Positions 1-7,984 of a stretch of 64,000 nucleotides of DNA are shown piece by piece. The position numbers were made by a program, and so were the translations under genes. Below the pieces are notes generated by a model that was given only the letters and a program-made list of their open reading frames with translations, had not been told where the DNA came from and made no database searches. How positions within the stretch are numbered: position 1 is the first letter of the stretch; each line of letters opens with the position of its first letter. Origin of the DNA: Evansella vedderi (GTDB lineage Bacteria; Bacillota; Bacilli; Bacillales; Salisediminibacteriaceae); NCBI RefSeq assembly GCF_030813435.1, contig NZ_JAUSUG010000014.1:62001-126000 (forward strand). Direction: 5' to 3'.

Positions 1-31
1 AAACACCCAAGCGTAGTGCTTGAATGTTTTA
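1..31 (-). terminator. Probable pdaB terminator
   Basis: Read on the minus strand just after the pdaB stop, CAAGC and GCTTG form a short stem whose flanks (AACA, TGTT) also pair, and it ends in a short T run. It lies at the window edge, so the rest of the tail cannot be seen. Confidence 0.5.
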
Positions 32-37
32 CTTATT

Positions 38-796
38 TTAATAAATTTCTTGAGTAGCTACATCCGCTCCTGATAGTAAGTCAGAAATTGTACTGAACTT
101 GAAGCCTTGACCTTTTAATTGATCTATGATGATTGGTAAAGCTTCTTTTGTTTGTTTTGCGGAGTCAGATGCGTGCAATAGAACGATATCTCCATTTGTA
201 ACATTAGTAGTTACGTTTTCCACAATTTGATCTACACCTGGATTTTGCCAGTCTTCTGAATTGATACTCCAGTGAATAACATCGTAATTAAGATTCTCTG
301 CTACCGTTAGAACTCTTTCATCAAAGCTTCCATTTGGAGGTCTTAAATACTTTGGAACCTCTTGGCTAACTTCCTGGATAATTCGATGGGCTGTCTGAAT
401 ATCCTTTTGTATTTTTTCTTCATCCCATTTAGTGTAATGTTCATGTTGATAACCATGACTACCAAGTTCATGACCGTCTTCAAGGATACGTTCTACCACT
501 TCTGGGTGTCGTTCTGCCCAGCTTGCTGAAACGAAGAATGTTGCCGTAAGGTCATGCTCCTTTAATGTATCAAGAATAGGTATTGCCCGTTCTTCTCCCC
601 AACTAATATTAAAGGTAAGGGCGACTTGCTTTTCTTGTGATTCAACTTTGTAGATGGCTACTGGCTTATCATCTGATGTAAAAACGGCTACTTGTGGACT
701 TTCAACGTATAAAATTCCTGCTGTAAAAAATGCAGCAACTGCGATAATCATGTATCGTTTCAATGTTTTTGCATTCCAAACCCAAATAAAATTCAT
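38..796 (-). CDS. pdaB: Polysaccharide deacetylase family sporulation protein PdaB
   Basis: A 252-residue protein of carbohydrate esterase family 4 with an N-terminal membrane anchor (about residues 14-30). In Bacillus subtilis PdaB is a sporulation protein needed to keep spore cortex and dormancy. The NodB fold is recognisable from motif 2 GSHGYQH (H114, H118), motif 3 RPPNG (from R152), the DWQNPG segment and the LLHAS motif near the C-terminus. Motif 1 reads TFNISWG, with Asn at residue 63 where the classical family has the catalytic-base Asp. The start used is the ATG at 796, because AAGGGGGAC lies just upstream and the resulting N-terminus aligns with known PdaB proteins; a longer frame upstream lacks this support. 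The family assignment is firm; enzymatic activity is less certain because of the Asn. Confidence 0.93.
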   Translation of the reverse strand: MNFIWVWNAKTLKRYMIIAVAAFFTAGILYVESPQVAVFTSDDKPVAIYKVESQEKQVALTFNISWGEERAIPILDTLKEHDLTATFFVSASWAERHPEVVERILEDGHELGSHGYQHEHYTKWDEEKIQKDIQTAHRIIQEVSQEVPKYLRPPNGSFDERVLTVAENLNYDVIHWSINSEDWQNPGVDQIVENVTTNVTNGDIVLLHASDSAKQTKEALPIIIDQLKGQGFKFSTISDLLSGADVATQEIY

Positions 797-918
797 TACT
801 AGTCCCCCTTGTCCAATCTTTAATTTATATGTATTCATTGGACAGGCAGTTATGAATAAAAAATGGAAAAAACGAAAATAATTTCTCATACACGATAAAT
901 TTAGGGGGTACATAGTAA

Positions 919-1164
919 ATGTTAGGCTTAATGTTATCTAGCAAAGAATCACAAGAAATGGAATATTTACTAAAAAGAGAGCTAGAGGAGCTGTTACTTG
1001 ATTTATCGGATTCAAGAATTGATGGAATTGTAAAAAGAGCAATGGAAGAAAGATACCAAATGATTTTTAAATTGTATAAAAGGTTCACAACCCAGAAAGA
1101 ATACTTAAAGTATGTTCGGCACCGAAATCATTCGGATAAATACAAAACCTCACAAACGGATTGA
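919..1164 (+). CDS. Small conserved hypothetical protein
   Basis: An 81-residue, highly charged, probably all-helical protein with no signal peptide or membrane segment. The first half is rich in Glu and Leu (KRELEELLLDL) and the tail is basic. It is divergent from pdaB, with a GGGGG ribosome binding site about 12 bases before the ATG; a second ATG four codons in is possible. I do not recognise a named family. Its position next to pdaB, upstream of a tRNA operon, suggests a Bacillus-lineage core gene, but no function can be assigned. Confidence 0.65.
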   Translation: MLGLMLSSKESQEMEYLLKRELEELLLDLSDSRIDGIVKRAMEERYQMIFKLYKRFTTQKEYLKYVRHRNHSDKYKTSQTD

Positions 1165-1274
1165 CAAGTGTGTAGAAAAATATTATATTTATTTAGTTGC
1201 TGTTTGTTGGATATGTTGTTTATTTGGATGATTAAATTGGAAAAAAGTAACAATATTTTTTTGTGAAATAACCC

Positions 1275-1303
1275 TTGCATTTGATTAAAAAAAATAGTAT
1301 TAT
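1275..1303 (+). promoter_or_regulatory. SigA promoter of the tRNA operon
   Basis: TTGCAT (1275-1280), a 17-base spacer and TATTAT (1298-1303) make a good vegetative promoter about 94 bases before the first tRNA. No rRNA gene precedes the cluster in this window, so the tRNAs probably start from here. Confidence 0.65.
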
Positions 1304-1396
1304 AGCAAATGTCTGATTAAACTTTGCTCCTCATCCATTTGATTGAGGCTTGCCAGATACAGGTTGTTACACTAACCTATTTGGATAATGTTTTGT

Positions 1397-1472
1397 TCCA
1401 CAGTAGCTCAGTTGGTAGAGCAATCGGCTGTTAACCGATCGGTCGCAGGTTCGAGTCCTGCCTGTGGAGCCA
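1397..1472 (+). tRNA. tRNA-Asn (GTT)
   Basis: Complete 76-nt cloverleaf with encoded CCA. The acceptor pairs TCCACAG with CTGTGGA, and the anticodon loop CTGTTAA gives GTT. Confidence 0.97.
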
Positions 1473-1473
1473 T

Positions 1474-1549
1474 GCTTCCTTAGCTCAGTAGGTAGAGCGC
1501 ATCCATGGTAAGGATGAGGTCAGCGGTTCAAGCCCGCTAGGAAGCTCCA
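1474..1549 (+). tRNA. tRNA-Thr (GGT)
   Basis: Complete 76-nt cloverleaf with encoded CCA. The acceptor pairs GCTTCCT with AGGAAGC, and the anticodon loop ATGGTAA gives GGT. It follows tRNA-Asn by one base. Confidence 0.96.
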
Positions 1550-1554
1550 AAGAT

Positions 1555-1629
1555 GGCCCGTTGGTCAAGTGGTTAAGACACCGCCCTTTCACGGCGGTAA
1601 CACGGGTTCGAATCCCGTACGGGTCACCA
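1555..1629 (+). tRNA. tRNA-Glu (TTC)
   Basis: Complete 75-nt cloverleaf with encoded CCA. The acceptor pairs GGCCCGT with ACGGGTC, and the anticodon loop CTTTCAC gives TTC. Confidence 0.97.
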
Positions 1630-1678
1630 CTTCTTATAGTACTATTGTTTTAGGTTATCTACTTTTTATTATTAAAAA

Positions 1679-1754
<76 letters not shown>

Positions 1755-1775
1755 CTTAATAATTTTAAGTAATGA

Positions 1776-1850
1776 TGGGCTATAGCCAAGCGGTAAGGCA
1801 ACGGATTTTGATTCCGTCATGCGAAGGTTCGAATCCTTCTAGCCCAGCCA
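1776..1850 (+). tRNA. tRNA-Gln (TTG)
   Basis: Complete 75-nt cloverleaf with encoded CCA. The acceptor pairs TGGGCTA with TAGCCCA, and the loop TTTTGAT gives anticodon TTG. Confidence 0.97.
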
Positions 1851-1856
1851 TTATAC

Positions 1857-1932
1857 GAGCCATTAGCTCAGTTGGTAGAGCATCTGACTTTTAATCAGAG
1901 GGTCGAAGGTTCGAGTCCTTCATGGCTCACCA
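1857..1932 (+). tRNA. tRNA-Lys (TTT)
   Basis: Complete 76-nt cloverleaf with encoded CCA. The acceptor pairs GAGCCAT with ATGGCTC, and the loop CTTTTAA gives anticodon TTT. Confidence 0.97.
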
Positions 1933-1972
1933 TTTTTGTTTTACTGCATATGGTGACAAGAGACCGTTAAAA

Positions 1973-1993
1973 CAACGGGGCCTTAGCTCAGCT
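1973..1993 (+). repeat. Duplicated 5' fragment of tRNA-Ala
   Basis: These 21 bases are identical to 2131-2151, which spans the last four bases before the intact tRNA-Ala and its first 17 nucleotides, through the D-arm start GCTCAGCT. The fragment stops inside the D arm and runs into a repeat-like sequence, so it cannot form a tRNA. Confidence 0.9.
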
Positions 1994-2130
1994 ACGAGCG
2001 ATGCTTCATAGAGTAAACGTCGAGTTGTTTCGACGCATTAGCTTCAACGAATATGCTGGAAGAGGAAGAAACAGGGGCTACGGAGCGTTACATCGTCCGT
2101 AAGCTACATGAAGATTCTTCCTTGAATAAT
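1994..2130 (+). repeat. Family B repeat module inside the tRNA operon
   Basis: A 137-bp insert between the two tRNA-Ala 5' ends. It carries the small stem-loop CGTCGA-GTTGTT-TCGACG and a GGAAGAA/TTCTTCC pair. The stretch from ACGAGCG to GAGGAAGAAACAGG resembles the interior of the larger dispersed repeat at 52400-52475 (GAGTTGTTTCGACG and AGAGGAAGAGACAGG are shared nearly intact). It separates tRNA-Lys from tRNA-Ala in an otherwise tight operon. Confidence 0.7.
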
Positions 2131-2134
2131 CAAC

Positions 2135-2210
2135 GGGGCCTTAGCTCAGCTGGGAGAGCGCCTGCCTTGCACGCAGGAGGTCAGCGGTTCGATCCCGCTA
2201 GGCTCCACCA
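2135..2210 (+). tRNA. tRNA-Ala (TGC)
   Basis: Complete 76-nt cloverleaf with encoded CCA. The acceptor pairs GGGGCCT with AGGCTCC (one G-U), and the loop CTTGCAC gives anticodon TGC. It is the last gene of the operon. Confidence 0.97.
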
Positions 2211-2223
2211 TACATAACAAAAC

Positions 2224-2254
2224 AATCCTTGGATGAGAATCCAGGGATTTTCTT
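2224..2254 (+). terminator. Terminator of the tRNA operon
   Basis: AATCC-TTGGAT pairs with ATCCA-GGGATT around a GAGA loop, followed by TTTCTT, 14 bases after the CCA of tRNA-Ala. Confidence 0.8.
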
Positions 2255-2268
2255 ATATTATAAAATAT

Positions 2269-2336
2269 AAGGCTGTTTTCTTTAAGAATGTTGCTTTTGC
2301 CGCTGGAGTCGCTGTCTTCCACTACTCCAAGCTAAT
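2269..2336 (+). repeat. Family B repeat, partial copy
   Basis: Begins with the family end AAGGCTGTTTTC and continues through GTTGCTTTT-CCGCTGGAGTCGC to CTCCAAGCTAA, matching the end of the copy at 29629-29920. The central modules are missing. Confidence 0.7.
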
Positions 2337-2372
2337 CCTTTCGTCCCCTCAATAATAAATTAATATATCAAA

Positions 2373-2399
2373 AGAAGCCCTCCGTTGTATAGGGCTTCT
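2373..2399 (-). terminator. Terminator of the Spo0E-like gene
   Basis: AGAAGCCCT and AGGGCTTCT form a perfect 9-bp stem with a 9-base loop. On the minus strand it follows the stop at 2414 and is succeeded by TTTTGATAT. Confidence 0.75.
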
Positions 2400-2413
2400 G
2401 CTTAACTTCTTTT

Positions 2414-2596
2414 TTATTCACTTCTACTTTTTTGATATTGAAATTGGTATTGATTTAGAAGTTTATCTAAATAGGTACTCACTTGCACTACCTCTTCAGA
2501 TGTACGGTTCATTTTGTAAGATAATTTATTCATTTTGTCTCGGGCTGACTCAATTTCCCTCAACAGTTCTTGCTTTGAAATTGTTTGCTGGTTCAT
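2414..2596 (-). CDS. Spo0E-like aspartyl-phosphate phosphatase
   Basis: A 60-residue two-helix protein. The C-terminal part reads VSTYLDKLLNQY, which fits the S-x-x-L-D signature of Spo0E, YisI and YnzD, small phosphatases that dephosphorylate Spo0A-P and so delay sporulation. The length is typical of the short members of the family. The ATG at 2596 is preceded by AAAGGAGGGTGGG, a near-perfect ribosome binding site. It is monocistronic, with its own terminator, between the tRNA operon and the divergent sigW. The paralogue and the signal it answers to cannot be told from sequence. Confidence 0.8.
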   Translation of the reverse strand: MNQQTISKQELLREIESARDKMNKLSYKMNRTSEEVVQVSTYLDKLLNQYQFQYQKSRSE

Positions 2597-2735
2597 GAGT
2601 ACCCACCCTCCTTTGAAATTGTGTTTCCTATTTTCTTATTATTCAGTTTACCCCATGTTGGTGGTAGCAAAACATGGATTTTTTTGAATTAATACCCTAT
2701 TTACTAAATTCAAGTGTTAAAATAAAATTATTATT

Positions 2736-2762
2736 TGAAACCTTTTAAAGGTTGTTTTCGTA
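2736..2762 (+). promoter_or_regulatory. SigW-type autoregulatory promoter
   Basis: TGAAAC (2736-2741), 17 bases, CGTA (2759-2762) matches the extracytoplasmic-function SigW consensus upstream of sigW itself. It also shows that any start upstream of 2762 is wrong for SigW. Confidence 0.85.
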
Positions 2763-2797
2763 GAGGAGATAACCGCGGTGAACCGGAGGTAATAAGA

Positions 2798-3361
2798 ATG
2801 GATGCGGTTGTAAAAAAAATAATAATTGAAGTGAAAAAAGGGGATCAACAAGCCTTTTCTGAGCTTGTTGAGCTGTATAAAGATAAAGTGTATCAAGTAG
2901 CTTATAGAATGCTCGGAAATGTGCATGAGGCTCAAGATGTTGCTCAAGAAGCTTTCATTCGGGCGTATGTCAATCTTGACTCTTATGATGTAAACCGAAA
3001 ATTTTCAACGTGGCTATTTCGAATCGCAACCAATTTAGCCATTGATCGGATACGCAAGAAAAAACCTGATTTTCATCTGGAAGATCAAGTAGCCGGCACA
3101 GAGGATCTTACATACTACTCTCAACTTGCATCAGATGAGGAATTACCAGAGGATCAAGTAGTACAACTGGAGATGCAAGAATGGATACAAGACGAGATTA
3201 TGATATTACCACCGAAATATCGATCTGCTATTATACTTAAATACATGGAAGATTTATCACTAAAAGAGATCAGCGAAATTTTGAGTCTACCTGTTGCAAC
3301 TGTAAAAACAAGAATACACCGTGGACGGGAAGCTTTAAGGAAGAGATTGAAGAATGAGTGA
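2798..3361 (+). CDS. sigW: RNA polymerase sigma factor SigW
   Basis: A 187-residue ECF sigma factor that directs the cell-envelope stress regulon against antimicrobial peptides and membrane damage. Region 2 contains YRMLGNVHEAQDVAQEAFIR and the FSTWLFRIATNLAIDRIR segment. Region 4 contains the helix-turn-helix LSLKEISEILSLPVATVKTR followed by IHRGREALR. The ATG at 2798 sits 8 bases after CCGGAGGT and gives an N-terminus like that of B. subtilis SigW. It is transcribed from its own SigW promoter and followed 22 bp later by its anti-sigma factor. Confidence 0.97.
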   Translation: MDAVVKKIIIEVKKGDQQAFSELVELYKDKVYQVAYRMLGNVHEAQDVAQEAFIRAYVNLDSYDVNRKFSTWLFRIATNLAIDRIRKKKPDFHLEDQVAGTEDLTYYSQLASDEELPEDQVVQLEMQEWIQDEIMILPPKYRSAIILKYMEDLSLKEISEILSLPVATVKTRIHRGREALRKRLKNE

Positions 3362-3383
3362 TATTTAGAAAGGAGGATCCATA

Positions 3384-4046
3384 ATGGCTTGTACCAATGA
3401 AAATGCAAAGTTAATTCATAAATATTTAGATGAGGAAATGACACTCCTTGAAAAAAAGAAACTAGAAAGTCATCTTGTCACATGTTCTATTTGTGAGAGA
3501 CATTTAAGGGAACTTCGCAAAACAGTGGCCATTATACAAAGCGCCTCCCATATAGAAGCACCTAAAAGCTTTACAGATAGTGTAATGAGTAGATTGCCTG
3601 CACAACCGAGAAGGAACAAATGGAAGACATGGGTGAGAAAACACCCTTTTACCATAACAGCAGCAACCTTCTTCTTAGTATTTTTAATCAGCTTGAATTC
3701 CATATGGAACGGTGGCGATAAAGAAATTACTGTTAAGGGAGACGGCCAGTTTATTGTAGATGAAAAACGGGGAGTGGTTTTGATTCCAGAAGGGGAAACC
3801 ATTTCAGGGGATTTAATTATCCGTAACGGTAACATCGAAGTGGCGGGGGAGGTTCTTGGCAGTATTACAGTTATCAATGGTTCTGTTATTAATGGTGAAC
3901 ATTATTTAGCCTCGGCAGGCAGTGTATCTGGGGAGATAAGGGAAATTAACCGTATGTTTGATTGGCTTTGGTTTCAGGTTAAAAGCTTTGTCTCAGAAGC
4001 ATTGAACTTTGTAAATGGCAAGGATAATCTATCACATTTTGGATGA
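3384..4046 (+). CDS. rsiW: Anti-sigma-W factor RsiW
   Basis: A 220-residue single-pass membrane anti-sigma factor. The cytoplasmic part has the zinc-binding anti-sigma motif H-x3-C-x2-C at H30, C34 and C37. A transmembrane helix spans roughly residues 89-107, followed by an extracytoplasmic domain rich in short beta-repeat sequence (GDLIIRNGNIEVAGEVLG). In the known system SigW is released by successive cleavage of RsiW by PrsW and RasP followed by cytoplasmic degradation; neither protease gene is in this window. AAAGGAGG precedes the ATG. It shares the sigW promoter. Confidence 0.95.
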   Translation: MACTNENAKLIHKYLDEEMTLLEKKKLESHLVTCSICERHLRELRKTVAIIQSASHIEAPKSFTDSVMSRLPAQPRRNKWKTWVRKHPFTITAATFFLVFLISLNSIWNGGDKEITVKGDGQFIVDEKRGVVLIPEGETISGDLIIRNGNIEVAGEVLGSITVINGSVINGEHYLASAGSVSGEIREINRMFDWLWFQVKSFVSEALNFVNGKDNLSHFG

Positions 4047-4080
4047 CACGCGTAAATCCCTATGTGTCCTTCTTTTTTAG
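4047..4080 (+). terminator. Possible sigW-rsiW terminator
   Basis: GACAC and GTGTC form a short stem directly after the rsiW stop, followed by CTTCTTTTTT. The stem is weak and the loop large. Confidence 0.45.
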
Positions 4081-4090
4081 GCATCCCCCC

Positions 4091-4118
4091 AATTCCCTAT
4101 AGGTAATCATAGGGAATT
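4091..4118. other. Perfect 10-bp inverted repeat
   Basis: AATTCCCTAT and ATAGGGAATT form a perfect hairpin with an 8-base loop between rsiW and cdaA. No T run follows, so it may be an operator or an RNA element rather than a terminator. Confidence 0.6.
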
Positions 4119-4217
4119 CTATTATGGGTAATTTATGATATAATGTTAAAGTTAATAAGAATGTGGAATAAAGGTACTACATGGGCAATATAAGAATTTA
4201 TTTGTGGGGGAAAAACG

Positions 4218-5036
4218 ATGTTTGAGGATATCTCACTACTAAGGTTATTGGTATCGGTGATTGATATAGCTTTAGTTGCGTTTGTTATATATAAATTGAT
4301 TATGGTTATTCGGGGTACCCGTGCTGTACAGCTAGTTAAGGGAATTACGGTTATTCTAGTGGTATGGTTTTTAAGCTTGCAATTTGGCTTAATTACACTG
4401 CAGTGGATTATGCAGCAGGCGGTTACATATGGTTTGCTGGCTATAATTATCATTTTCCAGCCGGAATTAAGACGTGCCCTCGAACAATTAGGGAGAGGTC
4501 GCTTATTTGGTAAAGGAACTACAGCGGTAGAAGAAGAGGTGAAGGGCAATATTGAACATATAGTAAAAGCTGCCAATTATATGGGGAAACGCCGTATTGG
4601 TGCCCTCATTTCTTTAGAACGGGAAACGGGTATGAATGATTATGTTGAAACAGGTATTACGATGAATGCGAAACTCACTTCTGAGTTATTAATCAACATA
4701 TTTATTCCGAACACACCTCTTCATGATGGTGCAGTTATTATTAAAAATAGTGAAATTATGGCAGCTGGATGCTATCTTCCATTATCAGAAAACCCTTTTA
4801 TTTCCAAGGAACTGGGTACTAGGCATCGAGCAGCTCTCGGGGTGAGTGAAGTAACCGATAGCCTTACATTAGTTGTTTCAGAAGAAACTGGGGGAATTTC
4901 TGTTACAAAAAACGGGGAACTCCATCGAAATTTAGATGAGGATGCCCTGAGAACCCTCCTAGAAAATGAACTAATTGAAAAAGACCAAGGAAATACTTCT
5001 TCTCGTTGGCAGTGGGGAGGGAAGAAAAATGGATAA
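4218..5036 (+). CDS. cdaA: Diadenylate cyclase CdaA
   Basis: A 272-residue membrane enzyme that condenses two ATP into cyclic di-AMP, the second messenger controlling potassium and osmolyte uptake and wall homeostasis. Three N-terminal transmembrane segments (about residues 8-80) precede a DisA_N catalytic domain. The active-site motifs D170-G-A and R202-H-R are present (in LHDGAVII and GTRHRAALG). RBS GTGGGGG precedes the ATG. The stop overlaps the start of cdaR by 8 bp, so the two are translationally coupled; cdaA-cdaR-glmM is the standard Firmicutes arrangement, in which CdaR and GlmM both modulate CdaA. Confidence 0.97.
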   Translation: MFEDISLLRLLVSVIDIALVAFVIYKLIMVIRGTRAVQLVKGITVILVVWFLSLQFGLITLQWIMQQAVTYGLLAIIIIFQPELRRALEQLGRGRLFGKGTTAVEEEVKGNIEHIVKAANYMGKRRIGALISLERETGMNDYVETGITMNAKLTSELLINIFIPNTPLHDGAVIIKNSEIMAAGCYLPLSENPFISKELGTRHRAALGVSEVTDSLTLVVSEETGGISVTKNGELHRNLDEDALRTLLENELIEKDQGNTSSRWQWGGKKNG

Positions 5037-6345
5037 ATTATTTTATAACCCCTGGTTTGTTAAAGGTATCTCTGTGCTAATTGCTATTATGTTATTTCTT
5101 ATGGTAAATGCCGATAACAACAACCAACCAGGTGGAATTCCCGGTGTTACAAATGGTTCTAGAGTATTAGAGGAAGTAGACTTAACGGTCTATTACGATG
5201 AAGATCGTCATGTACTAACCGAGGCACCAGAATCGGTTCAAGTAACGTTAAGGGGTCCTCAAAATGTATTAACGTTGTTGCAATTAGCAAATCCAAGGTT
5301 TGAGCTTTATGTGGATCTTAGAGGAAGGGAAGCAGGTGTCTATTACGAAAGGGTAAACCATCGTGGGTTTTCTCCTGACCTTTCTGTTTCAGTCCTCCCA
5401 GTAACGGTTAGGGTGACAATTCAGGATAAGCAAACCGTTTCATTTCCAGTGGAAATTGAATTAACAAATCGTGGACAGATTGAAGAGGGCTATACTGTTG
5501 GAACACCTACCGTTTCCCCTTCCAATGTGGATATAACGGGAGCTCAAGGACTAGTGGAGCAAATTGCCTCTGTTCGAGCTGTTGTGGATGTTAGCGGGAG
5601 AAATGCTACCTTCCAGCAGGCAACAGGGCTTGTAGTACTAGACCAAAGCGGTAATGAAATAAATATTAATACCGACCCACCGGTAGTAGACGTTACCGTT
5701 CCAATAACAAGCCCGAATAAAGAAATACCTGTTCGAATTGACAGGGAAGGAAATCTTCCACCTGGAATAGCAATTGAATCCATTACAGCAGATCCAAATA
5801 CGGTTACTATCTTTGGCCCAGTATCTGTCATAAATGACATTTCATTTATTGATGGGATCACTGTCGACTTAAGTGAAATAACAGAAGATACGTCAATAGA
5901 GGTCAGCATACCTGTCCCGCAAGGTGTAGAAAGAATAGAACCCGAAACAATTACTATAACCATAGATATAACAGAAGAGGAAGAAAGGGAGTTTTCAGAT
6001 TTCCAGATTGAAGCAATTGGACTTCCAGAAGATAGGGAGTTTAGCTTTATCAATCCGGAGGAAGGAGCCATAACCCTGACTTTAATGGGAAGCTCTAACG
6101 TTTTAAATCGAATTGAGAGAAATGATTTACAACTTTATATTGACCTAGACGGCCTTGCTGTTGGTGAACATACCGTTCCCCTCCAGTTTAATGGCCCACA
6201 GAATGTTCGAGTTAATTTGGGGAGATCAAACATTCGAGTACTCATCTATGATGACGATGATCCATTAGAAGCCGAAATGGACGAAGATGACGATGGAATG
6301 GAAGAGGTTCATACAGAAGAAGAATCGGAAGAGGATACAACGTAA
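5029..6345 (+). CDS. cdaR: CdaA regulatory protein CdaR (YbbR domains)
   Basis: A 438-residue protein with one N-terminal transmembrane helix (about residues 10-24, VKGISVLIAIMLFLMV) and an extracytoplasmic region of tandem YbbR-like beta domains; repeated blocks such as VTLRGPQNVL and LTLMGSSNVL show the periodicity. It ends in a strongly acidic tail of about 30 residues (DDDD, EEESEED). CdaR binds and regulates CdaA in the membrane. The ATG at 5029 lies within the end of cdaA behind GGGAGGGAAG; a longer upstream frame inside cdaA is not supported. Confidence 0.93.
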   Translation: MDKLFYNPWFVKGISVLIAIMLFLMVNADNNNQPGGIPGVTNGSRVLEEVDLTVYYDEDRHVLTEAPESVQVTLRGPQNVLTLLQLANPRFELYVDLRGREAGVYYERVNHRGFSPDLSVSVLPVTVRVTIQDKQTVSFPVEIELTNRGQIEEGYTVGTPTVSPSNVDITGAQGLVEQIASVRAVVDVSGRNATFQQATGLVVLDQSGNEININTDPPVVDVTVPITSPNKEIPVRIDREGNLPPGIAIESITADPNTVTIFGPVSVINDISFIDGITVDLSEITEDTSIEVSIPVPQGVERIEPETITITIDITEEEEREFSDFQIEAIGLPEDREFSFINPEEGAITLTLMGSSNVLNRIERNDLQLYIDLDGLAVGEHTVPLQFNGPQNVRVNLGRSNIRVLIYDDDDPLEAEMDEDDDGMEEVHTEEESEEDTT

Positions 6346-6416
6346 CGAAGAGAAAGTATGAATCTTTATGGACGGAATTTAACTTGAACTTTGAAAAATC
6401 TTAAGGAGAGATTTAA

Positions 6417-7778
6417 ATGGGAAAGTACTTCGGAACTGATGGTGTGAGAGGGGTCGCCAATAAAGAATTAACACCGGAATTGGCATTTAAGCTAGGGCGT
6501 TATGGCGGATATGTATTAACGAGAGAAACAAATAAGCCTAAAATATTAATTGGCAGAGATACACGAATTTCAGGTCATATGCTAGAGGGGGCTCTTGTTG
6601 CGGGGCTATTATCTATTGGAGCAGAGGTTATGCGTTTAGGCGTAATCTCCACACCGGGGGTTGCCTATTTAACAAAGGCATTAAGTGCAAATGCAGGAGT
6701 TATGATTTCCGCTTCTCATAACCCAGTTGGAGATAATGGAATAAAGTTTTTTGGCTCTGATGGATTTAAATTACTGGACAGTCAAGAACAAGAAATTGAA
6801 AAATTACTACACGTAGAAGACAATTTAGAAGATAAATTACCACGTCCAGTAGGTGCTGAGATCGGCCAGGTAAACGATTATTTTGAAGGAGGTCAGAAGT
6901 ACCTTCAATTCCTAAAGCAAACGATCTCGGGTGATTTCTCAGGTCTTCATATCGCCCTTGATTGTGCAAATGGATCAGCGTCCTCTATCGCCACCCATTT
7001 GTTTGCTGATTTGGAGGCCGATCAAATTTGTACGATAGGCACTTCACCAAATGGTATTAATATTAATGATGGAGTTGGGTCCACACATCCTGAGTCTCTT
7101 AGGGATTTAGTTCTTGAAAAAGGAGCAGATATCGGCCTTGCCTTTGATGGAGATGCTGACCGTTTAATAGCTGTTGATGAAACAGGGGCAATTGTAGATG
7201 GGGATCAAATAATGTACATCTGTGCCAAGTATTTTAAGGAACAAGGGAGACTATCACATAACACCTTAGTAACAACTGTGATGAGTAATCTTGGCTTATA
7301 TAAGGCATTAGAAGGCGTTGGTATTGATACAAAACAAACGGCTGTTGGGGACAGATATGTCATGGAAGAAATGCGAAAGGGTGGCTATAATCTTGGTGGG
7401 GAACAATCTGGGCACATTATTTTCCTTGATTTCGCAACAGCAGGAGATGGTTTATTAACAGGACTTCAGTTATGTGCTATTTTAAAGGCCACTGGCAAAA
7501 AATTATCAGAGCTTGCTGCTGAAATGCCAAAATACCCACAGAAATTAGTAAATGTTCGGGTGGCAGATAAGCATGCTTTAACGAATAATGAAGTTATTGC
7601 AGCTGAAATTGATAAGGTGGAAGCGGAAATGCAAGGTGAAGGAAGAATTCTTGTTCGCCCGTCAGGTACTGAACCTCTTGTGAGGGTAATGGCAGAAGCA
7701 CCGTCAGAAGAGCTTTGTAACAAATATGTGGAAAAAATCGTCGGTGTAGTTAAAAGAGAGCTTGGGTCTATAGAGTAA
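6417..7778 (+). CDS. glmM: Phosphoglucosamine mutase GlmM
   Basis: A 453-residue alpha-D-phosphohexomutase that converts glucosamine-6-phosphate to glucosamine-1-phosphate on the route to UDP-GlcNAc, the peptidoglycan precursor. The active-site phosphoserine is S100 in ISASHNP, the metal loop is DGDADR, the sugar-binding loop is GGEQSGH, and the phosphate-binding motif RPSGTEP is near the C-terminus. AAGGAGAG precedes the ATG. It follows cdaR by 71 bp and ends in a strong terminator, so glmS is a separate unit. Confidence 0.97.
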   Translation: MGKYFGTDGVRGVANKELTPELAFKLGRYGGYVLTRETNKPKILIGRDTRISGHMLEGALVAGLLSIGAEVMRLGVISTPGVAYLTKALSANAGVMISASHNPVGDNGIKFFGSDGFKLLDSQEQEIEKLLHVEDNLEDKLPRPVGAEIGQVNDYFEGGQKYLQFLKQTISGDFSGLHIALDCANGSASSIATHLFADLEADQICTIGTSPNGININDGVGSTHPESLRDLVLEKGADIGLAFDGDADRLIAVDETGAIVDGDQIMYICAKYFKEQGRLSHNTLVTTVMSNLGLYKALEGVGIDTKQTAVGDRYVMEEMRKGGYNLGGEQSGHIIFLDFATAGDGLLTGLQLCAILKATGKKLSELAAEMPKYPQKLVNVRVADKHALTNNEVIAAEIDKVEAEMQGEGRILVRPSGTEPLVRVMAEAPSEELCNKYVEKIVGVVKRELGSIE

Positions 7779-7782
7779 AAAG

Positions 7783-7828
7783 AAATATGCATGAATAGCA
7801 CAAAACTGTTATTCATGCATATTTTAAT
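7783..7828 (+). terminator. Terminator of the cdaA-cdaR-glmM operon
   Basis: ATATGCATGAATA and TATTCATGCATAT form a 13-bp perfect stem, extended by A-T pairs and followed by TTTTAATT. Confidence 0.9.
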
Positions 7829-7901
7829 TGTGAAAAGTTCTTTTTAAACAATAATTAGAGTAAATTCTATAAAGGAGGTGAAGAAAAGGAAAAAATTAGG
7901 A

Positions 7902-7931
7902 TTGACCCAATTTTAACTTTTATAGTATGAT
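7902..7931 (+). promoter_or_regulatory. SigA promoter of glmS
   Basis: TTGACC (7902-7907), an 18-base spacer and TATGAT (7926-7931). The expected start lies about 50 nt before the ribozyme cleavage point. Confidence 0.65.
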
Positions 7932-7984
7932 TAATGGGATTCAAAATGCACGGAAGGGGGATTATATTGTTTATAAACTAAATT

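Noticed and set aside
1933-2134. A second, degenerate tRNA-Ala gene
   Set aside because: Only the first 17 nt of the tRNA are present at 1977-1993; no anticodon or T arm follows.
4133-4576. Minus-strand frame of 147 codons across cdaA
   Set aside because: It is the antisense shadow of the well-supported cdaA gene.
7871-7914. Leader peptide before the glmS ribozyme (GTG after AAAGGAGG)
   Set aside because: The GTG touches the RBS with no spacing, and the segment lies upstream of the better-supported promoter at 7902-7931.
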